A program made the translations under genes and the position numbers. A stretch of 64,000 nucleotides of DNA from assembly GCA_003225295.1 (NCBI GenBank), contig QHYZ01000050.1, positions 1 to 64,000 on the forward strand, read 5' to 3'. Shown in pieces: positions 44,978-53,708 of the stretch (position 1 is its first letter; each line of letters opens with the position of its first letter). This DNA comes from Acidobacteriota bacterium. GTDB lineage: Bacteria; Acidobacteriota; Terriglobia; Acidiferrales; UBA7541. The notes under the pieces are model-generated. The model saw only the letters and a list, made by a program, of their open reading frames with translations. It was not told the DNA's origin and did not search any database.

Positions 44978-47232
44978 GCCGTCTCCATGAGCGATTGGAA
45001 GCCAAACGGAAACTCCCGACGGCTGACACCTCCCATGTAGTTTCCCCAAAAACCACGCGGATTGCTCGCCGTGATTTTTTGAAGACCAGCGCTGCTGCGG
45101 GCGGCGGACTGTGCATCGCCGCCTTTGTCCCTGAGCTCGCCGCGCGTCCGGTTTCGAACCCGGCTGCCAACGCAACGGTCTTCGCGCCGAATGCCTTCGT
45201 GCGAATTGCCGCAGACGAATCCGTAACCGTCATCGCCAACCACTCCGAAATGGGGCAAGGCATCTACACCAGTCTGCCGATGTTACTTAACGAGGAACTG
45301 CAAGCAGACTGGTCAAGAATAAAAGTCGAGGCCGCGCCCGTGGATGCGGCTTACAACCACACCGTTTTCGGCATGCAGATGACCGGCGGCAGCACGACCA
45401 CGCCCTCGGAATGGGAACGCTTTCGCAAAATGGGAGCGATGGCGCGGGTAATGCTCATTGACGCCGCTGCACATAAGTGGGGCGTCTCGGCCTCCGAATG
45501 CCACGCCGAGAAGGGCGTGGTCATCCACGCTGCCTCCAGCAAGAAAGCTAGCTACGGTTCATTGGCGGACGCTGCCTCGCAGCTGAAACCACCCGCAAAC
45601 GTAGTACTGAAAGATCCAAAGCAGTTCACGCTGATCGGAAAACCAACGCGCCGCTTGGACACGCCTTCCAAGGTGAACGGCACCGCACAGTTCGGCCTGG
45701 ATGTCCGTCTGCCCGGAATGCTTTTCGCTCTTGTCGCAAGGCCACCAGTGTTTGGCGGCAAAGTGCTGAGTTTCGACGCCAGCGAAGCTCTTAAGATTCC
45801 CGGAGTGCGCGCCGTGCAGCAGATCCCCTCGGGCGTCGCGATTGTCGCCGAGCGCTTCTGGGCTGCGAAGCTCGGCCGCGAGAAGGTGAAAATCTCCTGG
45901 GACCATGGTCCCAACGCAAAGCTTTCAACGTCGCAAATGCTCGATGATTTTTCCAGGTTGTCTGCCTCTCCAGGGACCGTTGCGAAGAGAACCGGGGACC
46001 CGGCGGCTGCGCTGGCAAACGCTGCGAAAACCATCACCGCGGAATACCACGTGCCTTACCTCGCCCACGCCATGATGGAACCGCTGAACTGCGTCGTTGA
46101 TCTCCGCGCGGACAGTTGCGAAATTTGGACCGGCACGCAATTCGAAACCGTCGACCGCGCCAACGCGGCTCAGGTTGCCGGGCTTCCCCCGGAAAAAGTC
46201 CAGATTCACACCACCCTCCTGGGCGGCGGTTTCGGCAGACGCGCCAATCCCGCCTCGGATTTTGTCGTCGAAGCCATGCACGTCGCCAAGGTCGCGGGAG
46301 CTCCTGTGAAGGTCGCGTGGACGCGTGAAGACGATCTCGCAGGCGGCTGGTATCGTCCGATGTGGCACGACCGCTTCGCGGCAGGACTCGACGCCCAGGG
46401 CTATCCCATCGCTTGGACCCACACGATTGTCGGCCAGTCCATCACCGAGGGTACCCCCTTCGCCGCCTACACCATCAACAGGGACGGCGTCGACAGCACT
46501 TCCGTAGAAGGCGCCGCTGACCTTCTCTACGGCATTCCCAACCTGCAGGTCGACTTGCACAGCCCGAAAATCGGCGTGCCCGTACAGTGGTGGCGCTCTG
46601 TTGGTCATTCGCACACGGGATTTTCCGTCGAAGGATTTTTCGACGAAGTGGCGCACGCCGGAGGAAAAGATCCCTACGAACTCCGGCGCAAGCTCCTCGC
46701 CAACCAGCCCCGCATGAGCGCCGTTCTGCAGTTGGTCGGCCAAAAGGCTGGCTGGGGAAAACCCCTCCCGCCGGGACGTGGCCGTGGCATTGCCACCCAC
46801 TTTTCTTTCGACAGTTACGTAGCTCAAGTCATCGAAGCAGCAGTGGACAAAGACGGCACCGTGCGCGTTCATCGCGTGGTTTGCGCCGTCGATTGCGGCC
46901 GCACCGTCAACCCCGATATCGTGAAAGCTCAAATGGAAGGCGGAATCATTTTTGGATTAACCGCCGCGCTCAAAACGGAAATTACTCTGGAAGATGGACG
47001 CGTGCAGCAGCGCAATTTCCACGAATATCCCATGCTGCGAATGTTCGAATCCCCGGAGATTGAAGTTCACATCGTCTCCAGCGAACAGAATCCCACCGGC
47101 GTCGGCGAACCCAGTGTTCCGCCCGTCGCTCCTGGCCTAGCGAACGCGATTTTTGCGGCCACCGGCAAGCGTGTACGACGTCTCCCGATACGAGCGAGCG
47201 ATCTGCTTGGTGGAAACGAGGCGAAATCATGA
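44974..47232 (+). CDS. Molybdopterin-binding large subunit, Tat-exported (IorB type)
   Basis: 752 residues. A Tat motif RRDFLK (about 32-37) plus a hydrophobic segment predict export folded with cofactor. Two aldehyde-oxidase/xanthine-dehydrogenase molybdopterin domains follow, with [46 protein letters not shown] and the late [18 protein letters not shown], whose Glu sits at the catalytic position. Substrates of this branch are N-heteroaromatics or aldehydes; the actual one cannot be read. It overlaps the small subunit and the cytochrome gene by ATGA-type junctions, so the three are one translationally coupled operon. Confidence 0.93.
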   Translation: MSRLHERLEAKRKLPTADTSHVVSPKTTRIARRDFLKTSAAAGGGLCIAAFVPELAARPVSNPAANATVFAPNAFVRIAADESVTVIANHSEMGQGIYTSLPMLLNEELQADWSRIKVEAAPVDAAYNHTVFGMQMTGGSTTTPSEWERFRKMGAMARVMLIDAAAHKWGVSASECHAEKGVVIHAASSKKASYGSLADAASQLKPPANVVLKDPKQFTLIGKPTRRLDTPSKVNGTAQFGLDVRLPGMLFALVARPPVFGGKVLSFDASEALKIPGVRAVQQIPSGVAIVAERFWAAKLGREKVKISWDHGPNAKLSTSQMLDDFSRLSASPGTVAKRTGDPAAALANAAKTITAEYHVPYLAHAMMEPLNCVVDLRADSCEIWTGTQFETVDRANAAQVAGLPPEKVQIHTTLLGGGFGRRANPASDFVVEAMHVAKVAGAPVKVAWTREDDLAGGWYRPMWHDRFAAGLDAQGYPIAWTHTIVGQSITEGTPFAAYTINRDGVDSTSVEGAADLLYGIPNLQVDLHSPKIGVPVQWWRSVGHSHTGFSVEGFFDEVAHAGGKDPYELRRKLLANQPRMSAVLQLVGQKAGWGKPLPPGRGRGIATHFSFDSYVAQVIEAAVDKDGTVRVHRVVCAVDCGRTVNPDIVKAQMEGGIIFGLTAALKTEITLEDGRVQQRNFHEYPMLRMFESPEIEVHIVSSEQNPTGVGEPSVPPVAPGLANAIFAATGKRVRRLPIRASDLLGGNEAKS

Positions 47233-47840
47233 GCACGGCGATCAGAAAAATGGGCTCTCGGTCGCTGACTGCGCTGGCCGCGGCGCCGTGCGCGTTGGTC
47301 CTGGGTGTGTTTGTGGCCTCACTTCGCGGTGCACCTCGAAGTCCCAAACCAGATGCCAACGCCTCGCGCGAAGCATTCTTCGAGATCTACAAGGTGTTCA
47401 CCTCGCCCCGCTGCCAGAACTGTCATCCCGCGGGTGACGCGCCTCTGCAGGGCGATGACAGCCACGTGCACACGCAAAACGTGAAGCGTGGCAGAGATGG
47501 TCACGGCGTTTACGGTATGCGCTGCGACACCTGCCACCAAACCACCAATCTTCCCGGGGAGCACATGCCTCCCGGTAACACCAAGTGGTCTCTCCCATCC
47601 CCCGAGCACAAAATGGTTTTCGTCGGCCGTTCCCCCGCTGAGCTTTGCCGTCAGCTCAAGGATTCAAAACAAACCGGAGGCCGCTCGCTCCAGCAGCTGC
47701 TCAAGCATCTTTCCTCCGATGACCTTGTGGGCTGGGCCTGGGACCCGGGCCCGGGGCGTACGTTGCCGCCGCTTTCACGCTTGGACACTGTCATGCAGAC
47801 GAAGATTTGGATCGAAGGCGGCGCGGCCTGCCCTCAATAA
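47229..47840 (+). CDS. Dihaem cytochrome c, partner of the molybdenum hydroxylase
   Basis: 203 residues with an N-terminal membrane or signal segment (about 11-33). Two haem-binding motifs are CQNCH (62-66) and CDTCH (99-103). The gene overlaps the end of the large-subunit gene by four bases. It probably takes electrons from the hydroxylase's iron-sulfur clusters in the periplasm and passes them to the respiratory chain, as in related alcohol/aldehyde dehydrogenases. This role is inferred from position and motifs. Confidence 0.87.
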   Translation: MSTAIRKMGSRSLTALAAAPCALVLGVFVASLRGAPRSPKPDANASREAFFEIYKVFTSPRCQNCHPAGDAPLQGDDSHVHTQNVKRGRDGHGVYGMRCDTCHQTTNLPGEHMPPGNTKWSLPSPEHKMVFVGRSPAELCRQLKDSKQTGGRSLQQLLKHLSSDDLVGWAWDPGPGRTLPPLSRLDTVMQTKIWIEGGAACPQ

Positions 47841-47895
47841 TGGCCGTGGCTTGCGTCTCGTGCCGGAATCTGGCTAGGATGGATTGGGTTCGCCG

Positions 47896-48363
47896 ATGGC
47901 CGGACAGGCTCAAATCCCCGCAGATATGTCTCAGACCAGCTCGGAGGGCTCATGGCCGAAGAAGCTGCTTGTCAACAGTAGGCTCATCAATTTGTCCAGC
48001 ATCATCTTCGCCATCATGCAGAGCGCCTGTACCGCCGTCATTGCCGTCAGCGGCGTGCGCGTCGCCATCGGCTTCAGCGCTCTCGCCGCCGCGGCAGGCA
48101 TTCACACACCTGCTCACGGCTTCCATCAGGATGCCATTCGCATCCCCATGATGGTCTTGGCCTTTCTGGGCGCCTTCCTCAACTTATTTATAATTTGGAA
48201 AGTACGCAGTTTGCGCGGCAAACCCGCCGCACAATGGCGCCAACAGCCCGTGACGAAGAAAAAACTCAGCTCCGAGCGCTTTCAGATCGCCCTCTCCGTC
48301 TTGACGCTGTTTCTTCTGGCCGCCGAATGGATCATTCATCCCCTGATCCACCGCGTCCCCTGA
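47896..48363 (+). CDS. Membrane protein of unknown function
   Basis: 155 residues from an ATG at 47896; an in-frame TTG at 47884 and an ATG at 47926 are alternatives. Three hydrophobic segments (about 35-65, 78-100 and 130-148) span the membrane, and a basic loop (KVRSLRGKPAAQWRQQP) probably faces the cytoplasm. I recognise no family. It follows the cytochrome gene by 55 bases and could belong to the same operon. It converges on the anti-sigma gene. Confidence 0.6.
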   Translation: MAGQAQIPADMSQTSSEGSWPKKLLVNSRLINLSSIIFAIMQSACTAVIAVSGVRVAIGFSALAAAAGIHTPAHGFHQDAIRIPMMVLAFLGAFLNLFIIWKVRSLRGKPAAQWRQQPVTKKKLSSERFQIALSVLTLFLLAAEWIIHPLIHRVP

Positions 48364-48385
48364 CAACGATATCCACGGCGCTCCT

Positions 48386-48646
48386 TTATTCCTTCGTCGA
48401 ATCCTTCTCCGAATTCTCCATTTCTTTCGCCAGCCGCTCGTGCAGCCGCTCGCTGTACCCCACCGGCAGTTCAAATGTCCGGTCGTCCGCGGTCAAAACC
48501 AGAATATTTCGAGTCGAATCCAGTATCGCCGAGCAGATTTCGCAGTGTTCCAGATGCCGCTCGATGTCCTCGCGCAGTTTGGCATCGACGGTATCGTCGA
48601 TGTACTCCGAAATGTGCTCCCACACATGTTTGCAATTCAGTTTCAT
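48386..48646 (-). CDS. Zinc-finger anti-sigma factor (ZAS type)
   Basis: 86 residues, all cytoplasmic in appearance. The zinc-binding pattern is C5, then His in ERHLEHCEICSAIL, consistent with a putative zinc-finger anti-sigma (zf-HC2) domain. There is no membrane helix, so it is a soluble regulator. Its ATG overlaps the stop of the ECF sigma gene (ATGA), the usual arrangement for a sigma and its inhibitor. The C-terminal tail is acidic. Confidence 0.87.
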   Translation of the reverse strand: MKLNCKHVWEHISEYIDDTVDAKLREDIERHLEHCEICSAILDSTRNILVLTADDRTFELPVGYSERLHERLAKEMENSEKDSTKE

Positions 48647-49269
48647 GGCGCTCTCCTGAAGAACCCCCTACGCGCCGGGGCTGTCGTTTTCAGAAATGGA
48701 ACCAGGCGCTTTTGCAGCATTATCCGCGCGCGGTGCAGCCGCACTTTTACGGCACCAGGATTTATTCCCAATGCCTGGGCCGTTTCCTCCACGCTCAGTT
48801 CTTCCAGGTCTCGCAATGCGAAAACTTGCCGGTAAATGCCGGGCAGCTCCGCGACGGCAACTCGCAGCGCTTCTCGCAGTTCCTTCCGCTCCAGGGCTTC
48901 CAGCGGAATCTCCCGCCAATCTGTGAGCGGTGCTGGCGTGAAGTCCCCTTCGTGACTCGCTGCCTGCTCCTTAAGCGATTCCTCCGCGGCCCCTTTCGCC
49001 TTTCTCAGTCGTTTCCGCCCTTCATTGATCGCAATGGTCGCCAGCCAGGTGCTGAACTTGGCGTCCCCTCGAAAGGATGCCAAATGCCGGTACGCACTAA
49101 TCACCGTCTGCTGCGCCCCATCCCCGGCTTCCGCCTCGTTCTTCACGATCGAAAACAACGTCAGGTACACCATCCGCTCGTACGGCCGGATCAACTCATG
49201 AAACAATTCTTTCTCGCCCGCCAGCACACGCGCGATCAGCCCCGCCTCATGTGTCTCCGTCGTCCGCAT
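48643..49269 (-). CDS. ECF sigma factor
   Basis: 208 residues. Region 2 has LFHELIRPYERMVYLTLFSIVKN and RGDAKFSTWLATIAIN. Region 4 has the helix-turn-helix LSVEETAQALGINPGAVKVRLHRAR. A linker of about 35 residues joins them and a basic tail follows. GAGGAAAG precedes the ATG. The four-base overlap with the anti-sigma gene implies linked translation. The upstream same-strand DM13 gene ends 57 bases before, so the DM13 gene may share its transcript and may be a target. Confidence 0.92.
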   Translation of the reverse strand: MRTTETHEAGLIARVLAGEKELFHELIRPYERMVYLTLFSIVKNEAEAGDGAQQTVISAYRHLASFRGDAKFSTWLATIAINEGRKRLRKAKGAAEESLKEQAASHEGDFTPAPLTDWREIPLEALERKELREALRVAVAELPGIYRQVFALRDLEELSVEETAQALGINPGAVKVRLHRARIMLQKRLVPFLKTTAPARRGFFRRAP

Positions 49270-49326
49270 AAGAATCTTTCCTCGGCATCCTGCGAAAGGC
49301 TCCGGGGCTACGTCTCGTTTCTTCCC

Positions 49327-49836
49327 CTAGAACTTCTCCAGCCTCGCCACTCCAAAAATCGCGTGGAACCTTTCGCAGTAGACGGCCACTGCGTGATACT
49401 TGTTCAAATCCGCGCGCTCCGGCAAAGCATAATTCTGGTCACCTTGATTTCCTTTCAACGATCCCAGTTCCACGCTATCAATCTCGCCCTTCACAATTTC
49501 CCCGTCAAGCGCCTGGTCCTCCGCCCGCACCAGAAGCACATGCACATCCGGCCCAATCGATGTCGTGAAATCGGAAAGCCGTAAATACTCCTGCCCCTCC
49601 GCGGTCTTGTAAACCGTCGCCCGTCCGCTCGTGTGGTGAACCTTCCCTTCCAGTTTTCCTGTGTACAACGCCTCGGGCTCCAAGCTCAACGCGGCTGGCG
49701 CTGCCTCATTCACCTTCTGATTGATGAACAGCTTCTCCGGCCGGAACGCCCACCAGGCAGCCACACTAACCGCAATCCCCATCAGGATCGGAATCCACTT
49801 GTTGCGTGACAACCATGAACCTGTATGCGTATTCAT
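49327..49836 (-). CDS. Membrane-anchored DM13 domain protein
   Basis: 169 residues from the ATG at 49836; a TTG 15 bases upstream is possible, and neither has a strong ribosome site. One membrane anchor lies near residues 15-35. The DM13 domain has HHTSGRATVYKT, LRLSDFTTSIGPDVHVLLV, LGSLKGNQGDQNY and the conserved Cys in AVYCERFHAIFGVA. DM13 domains have been proposed to act in redox or electron-transfer reactions. It is a paralogue of the next gene upstream and precedes the ECF sigma gene. Confidence 0.85.
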   Translation of the reverse strand: MNTHTGSWLSRNKWIPILMGIAVSVAAWWAFRPEKLFINQKVNEAAPAALSLEPEALYTGKLEGKVHHTSGRATVYKTAEGQEYLRLSDFTTSIGPDVHVLLVRAEDQALDGEIVKGEIDSVELGSLKGNQGDQNYALPERADLNKYHAVAVYCERFHAIFGVARLEKF

Positions 49837-49852
49837 CGTTTTTTGTCTCAAG

Positions 49853-49880
49853 AAAAAAGCGGGCAGGGTGACCTGCCCGC
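49853..49880 (-). terminator. Intrinsic terminator between the two DM13 genes
   Basis: GCGGGCAGG (49859-49867) is perfectly complementary to CCTGCCCGC (49872-49880), with a four-base loop. On the minus strand the stem is followed by six T (complement of 49853-49858). It follows the upstream DM13 gene and precedes the second by about 17 bases. It should end or attenuate transcription of the first gene, so the second DM13 gene and the sigma operon need another promoter or read-through. Confidence 0.8.
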
Positions 49881-49904
49881 TTTCTCCTCCCTCTCTAGGG
49901 AATC

Positions 49905-50420
49905 CTAGAACTTCTCCAGCGGCGCCGCGCCAAAGTTCGCGTTGAACCGCTCGCAGTAGATTGAAACTGTCCGAAACCTGGTCAGGTCCGTTCCCGCTGG
50001 AATTTCGTAATTCTGGTTACCTGCATTCCCCTTCAGCTTCCCTAGCTCCACTTTTTCCATGTTGTCTTTCAGGAAGTTCGCGTCATCCATCGCATCCTTC
50101 GCCGCCACCAGGATCACGTGCACATCCGGCCCGTTCGAAGTCTTGAAATTGGTCAGCCGCAGCACCAGCTTCCCATCCACCTCTTGATACACCGTCGCGC
50201 GGCCCGAAGTCGCGTGGACCTTGCCGTGGAACTTCCCCGTTTCCAGCGTCTGGGCCCCGCCCTCATGGATCATTTTGTCGTCTTGCATCTTGTCGTGTTT
50301 CATGGCGTCTTGTTTCATGCGGTCTTGCCCCATATTGTCTTGCGCGTGCACTGATGGCTGGAGCAGAAACGCCCCGGCCAGCGCCGCAAATGCCAAACCT
50401 GCCTTGATCGTAGGAACCAT
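49905..50420 (-). CDS. Secreted DM13 domain protein with Met/Asp/Lys-rich linker
   Basis: 171 residues. A signal peptide (about 1-26, ending VHAQ) precedes a low-complexity segment of degenerate repeats of the kind KQDAMKHDKMQDDKM (about residues 33-50), rich in Met, His and Asp and possibly metal-binding. The DM13 domain follows: HATSGRATVYQEV, LRLTNFKTSNGPDVHVILV, LGKLKGNAGNQNY and Cys in SIYCERFNANFGAA. AGGAGAG precedes the ATG. It is strongly similar to the membrane-anchored DM13 gene downstream, so the pair arose by duplication. Confidence 0.87.
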   Translation of the reverse strand: MVPTIKAGLAFAALAGAFLLQPSVHAQDNMGQDRMKQDAMKHDKMQDDKMIHEGGAQTLETGKFHGKVHATSGRATVYQEVDGKLVLRLTNFKTSNGPDVHVILVAAKDAMDDANFLKDNMEKVELGKLKGNAGNQNYEIPAGTDLTRFRTVSIYCERFNANFGAAPLEKF

Positions 50421-50625
50421 GCGAAGCTCTCCTGTAGGTTGAGTTTAGAGGGCCAATCCTTCCGCCCTGTCATCCCCTTCGCCCCATAGGAGTCCGCAAC
50501 CCGGCAAAGGTTACCGCCCGCAGGACCAAGGCGATCAGCCCCGTTTACCTTTCGAGGAACGCCCCCGGTGGCCCGCAGCCGGACTCCCGGCAAACGGGTA
50601 TCATCAAAATGCGTAGGGAACTCTT

Positions 50626-51489
50626 ATGCCTAGCAACTTCGCTATCCGGCTCAGGTGTCCGCGCGGGGACAGTGACTCCTGGGTCACCCTTTCGAACCGC
50701 GAGGAATCCCTTGAACAAATTCTTCAGCAGACTTGGGACTTCAAGTGCCGCGAGCACGGCCAACAAAAAGGAATTCCCCAAGAAGTCATGGAGGTAGCTC
50801 CCCTCGAGGATCCGGATCCCCCGCAAAAAGCCCAGCCAACCCCGGCCGTCCCTTTCACCGCGGTCTCCAAAAAAAAAGTACCCCGCTCCAGCGAGCGCGT
50901 CTCGCTACGCGTACCCGTCGTGATTTACGGTTATGCGGGCAAAGACGGCGCCTTCCACGAAGATACGGAGACGGTCATCGTCAATTACAGTGGCGCCCTG
51001 GTCACCCTGAAGACCAAACTGGCGTTGGACGACATCGTTTTTCTGATGCACAAGGGCAGCCGCCAGGAGCAGGAAGTCCGTGTGGTCTTTATGGACTGCT
51101 CTTACCTCGAAACTCGCGTCGGTCTAGCCTTCAAAAAAACCATCTCCGACTTTTGGAAAAAAAACCGCAAAAAGCCTCGCGTTCCCAAAACTCTTCGCGT
51201 CCTCGTCAAAGGTACGGACCACAACGGTCATCCTTTTACCCAGAGCGCCTACACCGTCGATCTCAGCCAGGATGGCGCGCGTTTGGACGGCGTCGGCTTC
51301 TTGACTTCCCCGGGACAGACCATCGAAGTCCGCCGCCGCTGGCGCCAAGCCCGCTTCCGGGTCGTCTGGATCGGCCAAGTTGGCACCACCGAGACCAATC
51401 AGATCGGCGTCTTCCGCCTCCAGGCCGAAAAAGACATCTGGCGCATCGAACTTCCCAAGACCGGCGCGGTCCCACCCCCGAAAAAATAA
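50626..51489 (+). CDS. PilZ domain protein with two PilZ-like modules
   Basis: 287 residues. A short N-terminal region with CPRGDSDSWVTL and CREHGQ (possible metal ligands, two Cys) is followed by a Pro-rich linker. The first PilZ-like module (about 87-170) has RSSERVSLRVPV with NYSGALV. The second (about 180-275) has PKTLRVLVKG with DLSQDGARL. PilZ domains bind cyclic-di-GMP through an RxxxR and a (D/N)xSxxG motif. The first module keeps R/N-type residues and the second lacks the clear arginine pair, so only the first may bind. The role may be in motility or polysaccharide control. Confidence 0.8.
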   Translation: MPSNFAIRLRCPRGDSDSWVTLSNREESLEQILQQTWDFKCREHGQQKGIPQEVMEVAPLEDPDPPQKAQPTPAVPFTAVSKKKVPRSSERVSLRVPVVIYGYAGKDGAFHEDTETVIVNYSGALVTLKTKLALDDIVFLMHKGSRQEQEVRVVFMDCSYLETRVGLAFKKTISDFWKKNRKKPRVPKTLRVLVKGTDHNGHPFTQSAYTVDLSQDGARLDGVGFLTSPGQTIEVRRRWRQARFRVVWIGQVGTTETNQIGVFRLQAEKDIWRIELPKTGAVPPPKK

Positions 51490-51537
51490 TTTCTCATCGC
51501 TCATCTTGCTTTTCTCCGGTACACTCGGGTGTCCACC

Positions 51538-52404
51538 ATGTCCAAACTATCGCGCCGCAACGTGCTCAAGAAGGTGGTATCAGGAGCCACCTTGGCTTCT
51601 CTACCATCCGTCTCCTGGTCACAGGAAACTGCTCCGATAAAACGCAAAGGCAATATCCGCCAGTCCGTTTCCCGCTGGTGTTACCAGAGGATTCCGCTCG
51701 ACAAGCTTTGCGCCTACGCCGCCGAGATTGGTTTGAAGGGCGTCGACCTGCTCAATCCCGACGAGTTCGAAGTGCCCGCGCGTTATGGTCTGGTCTGCAG
51801 CATGGGTTACGGTGGCGGTGGCGAAATTGGCAGCGCCATGAACCGCCTCGAAAATCACGCCAAGCTTGAGGAAGGATTCCGCAAATACATTCCGCTCGCC
51901 GCCAAAGCCCGCCTGCCCAATGTGATCACGTTCTCCGGTAACCGCAATGGAATGTCCGACGAAGAGGGCGCCAAAAATACTATCGCCGGTCTCAACCGCG
52001 TCAAGAAAATCGCCGAGGAGCACGGCGTGACCATCTGCATCGAGCTACTCAACAGCAAGGTCGACCACCACGACTATATGTGCGACCACACCGCCTGGGG
52101 TTTACAGGTCGTCCAGGCCGTCAACTCACCTCGCGTCAAGCTGCTCTTCGACATCTATCACATGCAGATCATGGAAGGAGACTTGGTCCGCACCATTCAG
52201 AAAAACATCGATTGGATCGGCCACTTCCACACTGGCGGCGTTCCCGGCCGACACGAACTTGACGGCACCCAGGAAGTCCAATGGGACGGCGTGATGCGCG
52301 GCATCGCGGCCACGAACTTCCGGGGCTACGTGGCCCACGAGTTCGTCCCCACCCGCGACCCCCTCACTTCCCTCCGCCAAGCCGCCGACCTTTGCGACGT
52401 TTAA
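51538..52404 (+). CDS. Hydroxypyruvate-isomerase-like TIM barrel, Tat-type signal
   Basis: 288 residues from the ATG at 51538 (a GTG at 51529 is possible). The N-terminus SRRNVLKKVVSGATLASLP has an RR and a hydrophobic stretch that suggest Tat export. The barrel follows with LCAYAAEIGLKGVDLL, a glutamate in CIELLN, the DIYHMQIMEGD segment, HFHTGG and the final AHEFVPTRDPLTSLR. These match the Hyi/sugar-isomerase family. An exported form is seen in some acidobacterial and planctomycete paralogues. The substrate is unknown. Confidence 0.85.
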   Translation: MSKLSRRNVLKKVVSGATLASLPSVSWSQETAPIKRKGNIRQSVSRWCYQRIPLDKLCAYAAEIGLKGVDLLNPDEFEVPARYGLVCSMGYGGGGEIGSAMNRLENHAKLEEGFRKYIPLAAKARLPNVITFSGNRNGMSDEEGAKNTIAGLNRVKKIAEEHGVTICIELLNSKVDHHDYMCDHTAWGLQVVQAVNSPRVKLLFDIYHMQIMEGDLVRTIQKNIDWIGHFHTGGVPGRHELDGTQEVQWDGVMRGIAATNFRGYVAHEFVPTRDPLTSLRQAADLCDV

Positions 52405-52438
52405 CCCGCTCCGCCCTCCAATGGCGGCCCAAAATATT

Positions 52439-52815
52439 GAGGGCGCAACCAGCTGTTAAGCGGGTTGCGCCCTCTAACTGAGCCGTAAAGTTTCTAACCT
52501 TCCCGATTCCATCTGGCGTCGTAAAAGCCGTGAGGCTGTTACGCTCTCCAAACCGATCCCTAAAGGCTTCACGCTTCGCGGTTCAATCTCGCGGCGCAAC
52601 CGCCGTTAAGTGGTTGCGTCCTCTAAATGGAACCGTAAAGTTTCTAACCTTCCTGAACCAACCTGGCGGCGCAACCGCCGTTAGGCTTGCCGCGCCTTCC
52701 AAACAGAACCCTGAAGGCTTCGAGCTCAACGATTCAATCTCGCGGCGCAGCCGCGGTTAAGCTTGCTGCGCCCTCTAAATTGATCCGTAAAGTTCCAAAG
52801 CTTCCCGGTTCAATC
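52439..52815. repeat. Five-copy tandem repeat, 75-76 bp units, alternating two types, hairpin-forming
   Basis: Units lie at 52439-52513, 52514-52588, 52589-52663, 52664-52739 and 52740-52815. Units 1, 3 and 5 share a CCTCTAA core followed by CGTAAAGTT; units 2 and 4 share TCCAAAC and CCCT.AAGGCTTC. The array is thus a degenerate 150-bp higher-order repeat. Unit 1 has a perfect 12-bp stem, GAGGGCGCAACC with GGTTGCGCCCTC (52439-52450 and 52463-52474). Unit 5 has GGCGCAGC with GCTGCGCC, where a changed base pair keeps the pairing. The array follows the isomerase gene by 34 bases. Function is unknown. Confidence 0.85.
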
Positions 52816-53328
52816 TGACGCGCAAGATAGAGGGTCCCGTTCGCGCCGTCAATCAAATTCTGATCGAACCTTTGTGCAAATCTGTGGAAGAGTGTGCAAA
52901 AATGCCGGCGCGTGGCAGGCAGACAGTCCCTTGCTTGGAGCAGTCTGTAGGATCTGTAGGAAGCGCGCGAATTCGATGCAAGCCAGGCCAAATGTTTGCC
53001 GGTTCCATTCCGCGGCGCGTAACGATTAGCTTCGCCCCACAACAACCCATGGGTTCTAAGCGACGCGTCGAGTCGTGCAATAATGTAGCAGGCGCCCACG
53101 AGAATCAGAAAGCCCACGAGAACAAGTACGATTTTTCTTCGTGCCGGGACGAACGGCACACCTGGCCACCACCGGCGGTAGAGACAAAGTAAAAACAAGG
53201 CCGAGACAGAACCCAACAGCACCAAGAATCTGCGCGTCACGAGAGCTCCCGATACAGGCCAAGGTTCCGGTACAAAGCGCAAGCGTAATCGGGACCACCA
53301 GGCGTGGCGGCTTAGCTTCTTCCGACAT
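52734..53328 (-). pseudogene. Possible frameshifted small membrane protein
   Basis: Two minus-strand frames share this stretch. One starts at an ATG at 53328 (MSEEAKPPRLVVPITLALC). The other picks up near 53240 with a hydrophobic helix, a basic WWPGVPFVPARRK loop and a second helix. Joining them with one indel near 53240 would give a plausible protein with two or three membrane segments. The part before the stop at 52734 runs into the tandem repeat and has no coding character. Either one frame is real or this is a decayed gene. The rest of the gap to 53708 shows nothing I can support. Confidence 0.3.
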
Positions 53329-53708
53329 TGTGCGGCAAGCTAACGGTTTACTGGCGCTTTCAAGTTGTTGGCGCACACCGCCAGACTGGCCTCGAGCGGA
53401 CACCTACATTTCGAAAGATAGATGTTTGTTCGTTCCATTTACGTTCTTTCCTTTCAATCATTTACAAATGGCCCGGAGCACAACTCCTTTCCTCCGGATA
53501 CCATCAATTTTCATGGGAATGTGCGGCCGATTCTTTCTTCTCTACCCACTGCCCACCCCTCACCCATCAGGGTTACCGCATCTGGTTACACACTTTTCTC
53601 ATTATTGCGTTGCTTGGCCTCGACCTCATATTTCAGGAAACTTTCTTTCCCACACTCTCGTACCTATCTCCAAGCGCCGGCCCGCCGCCGGCCGGGAGGC
53701 AACGTTTC

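Noticed and set aside
47229-48363. Reading the membrane protein at 47896-48363 as a cytochrome b-like subunit of the hydroxylase
   Set aside because: It has three hydrophobic segments but no paired histidines typical of haem b binding, so only a generic membrane protein is claimed.
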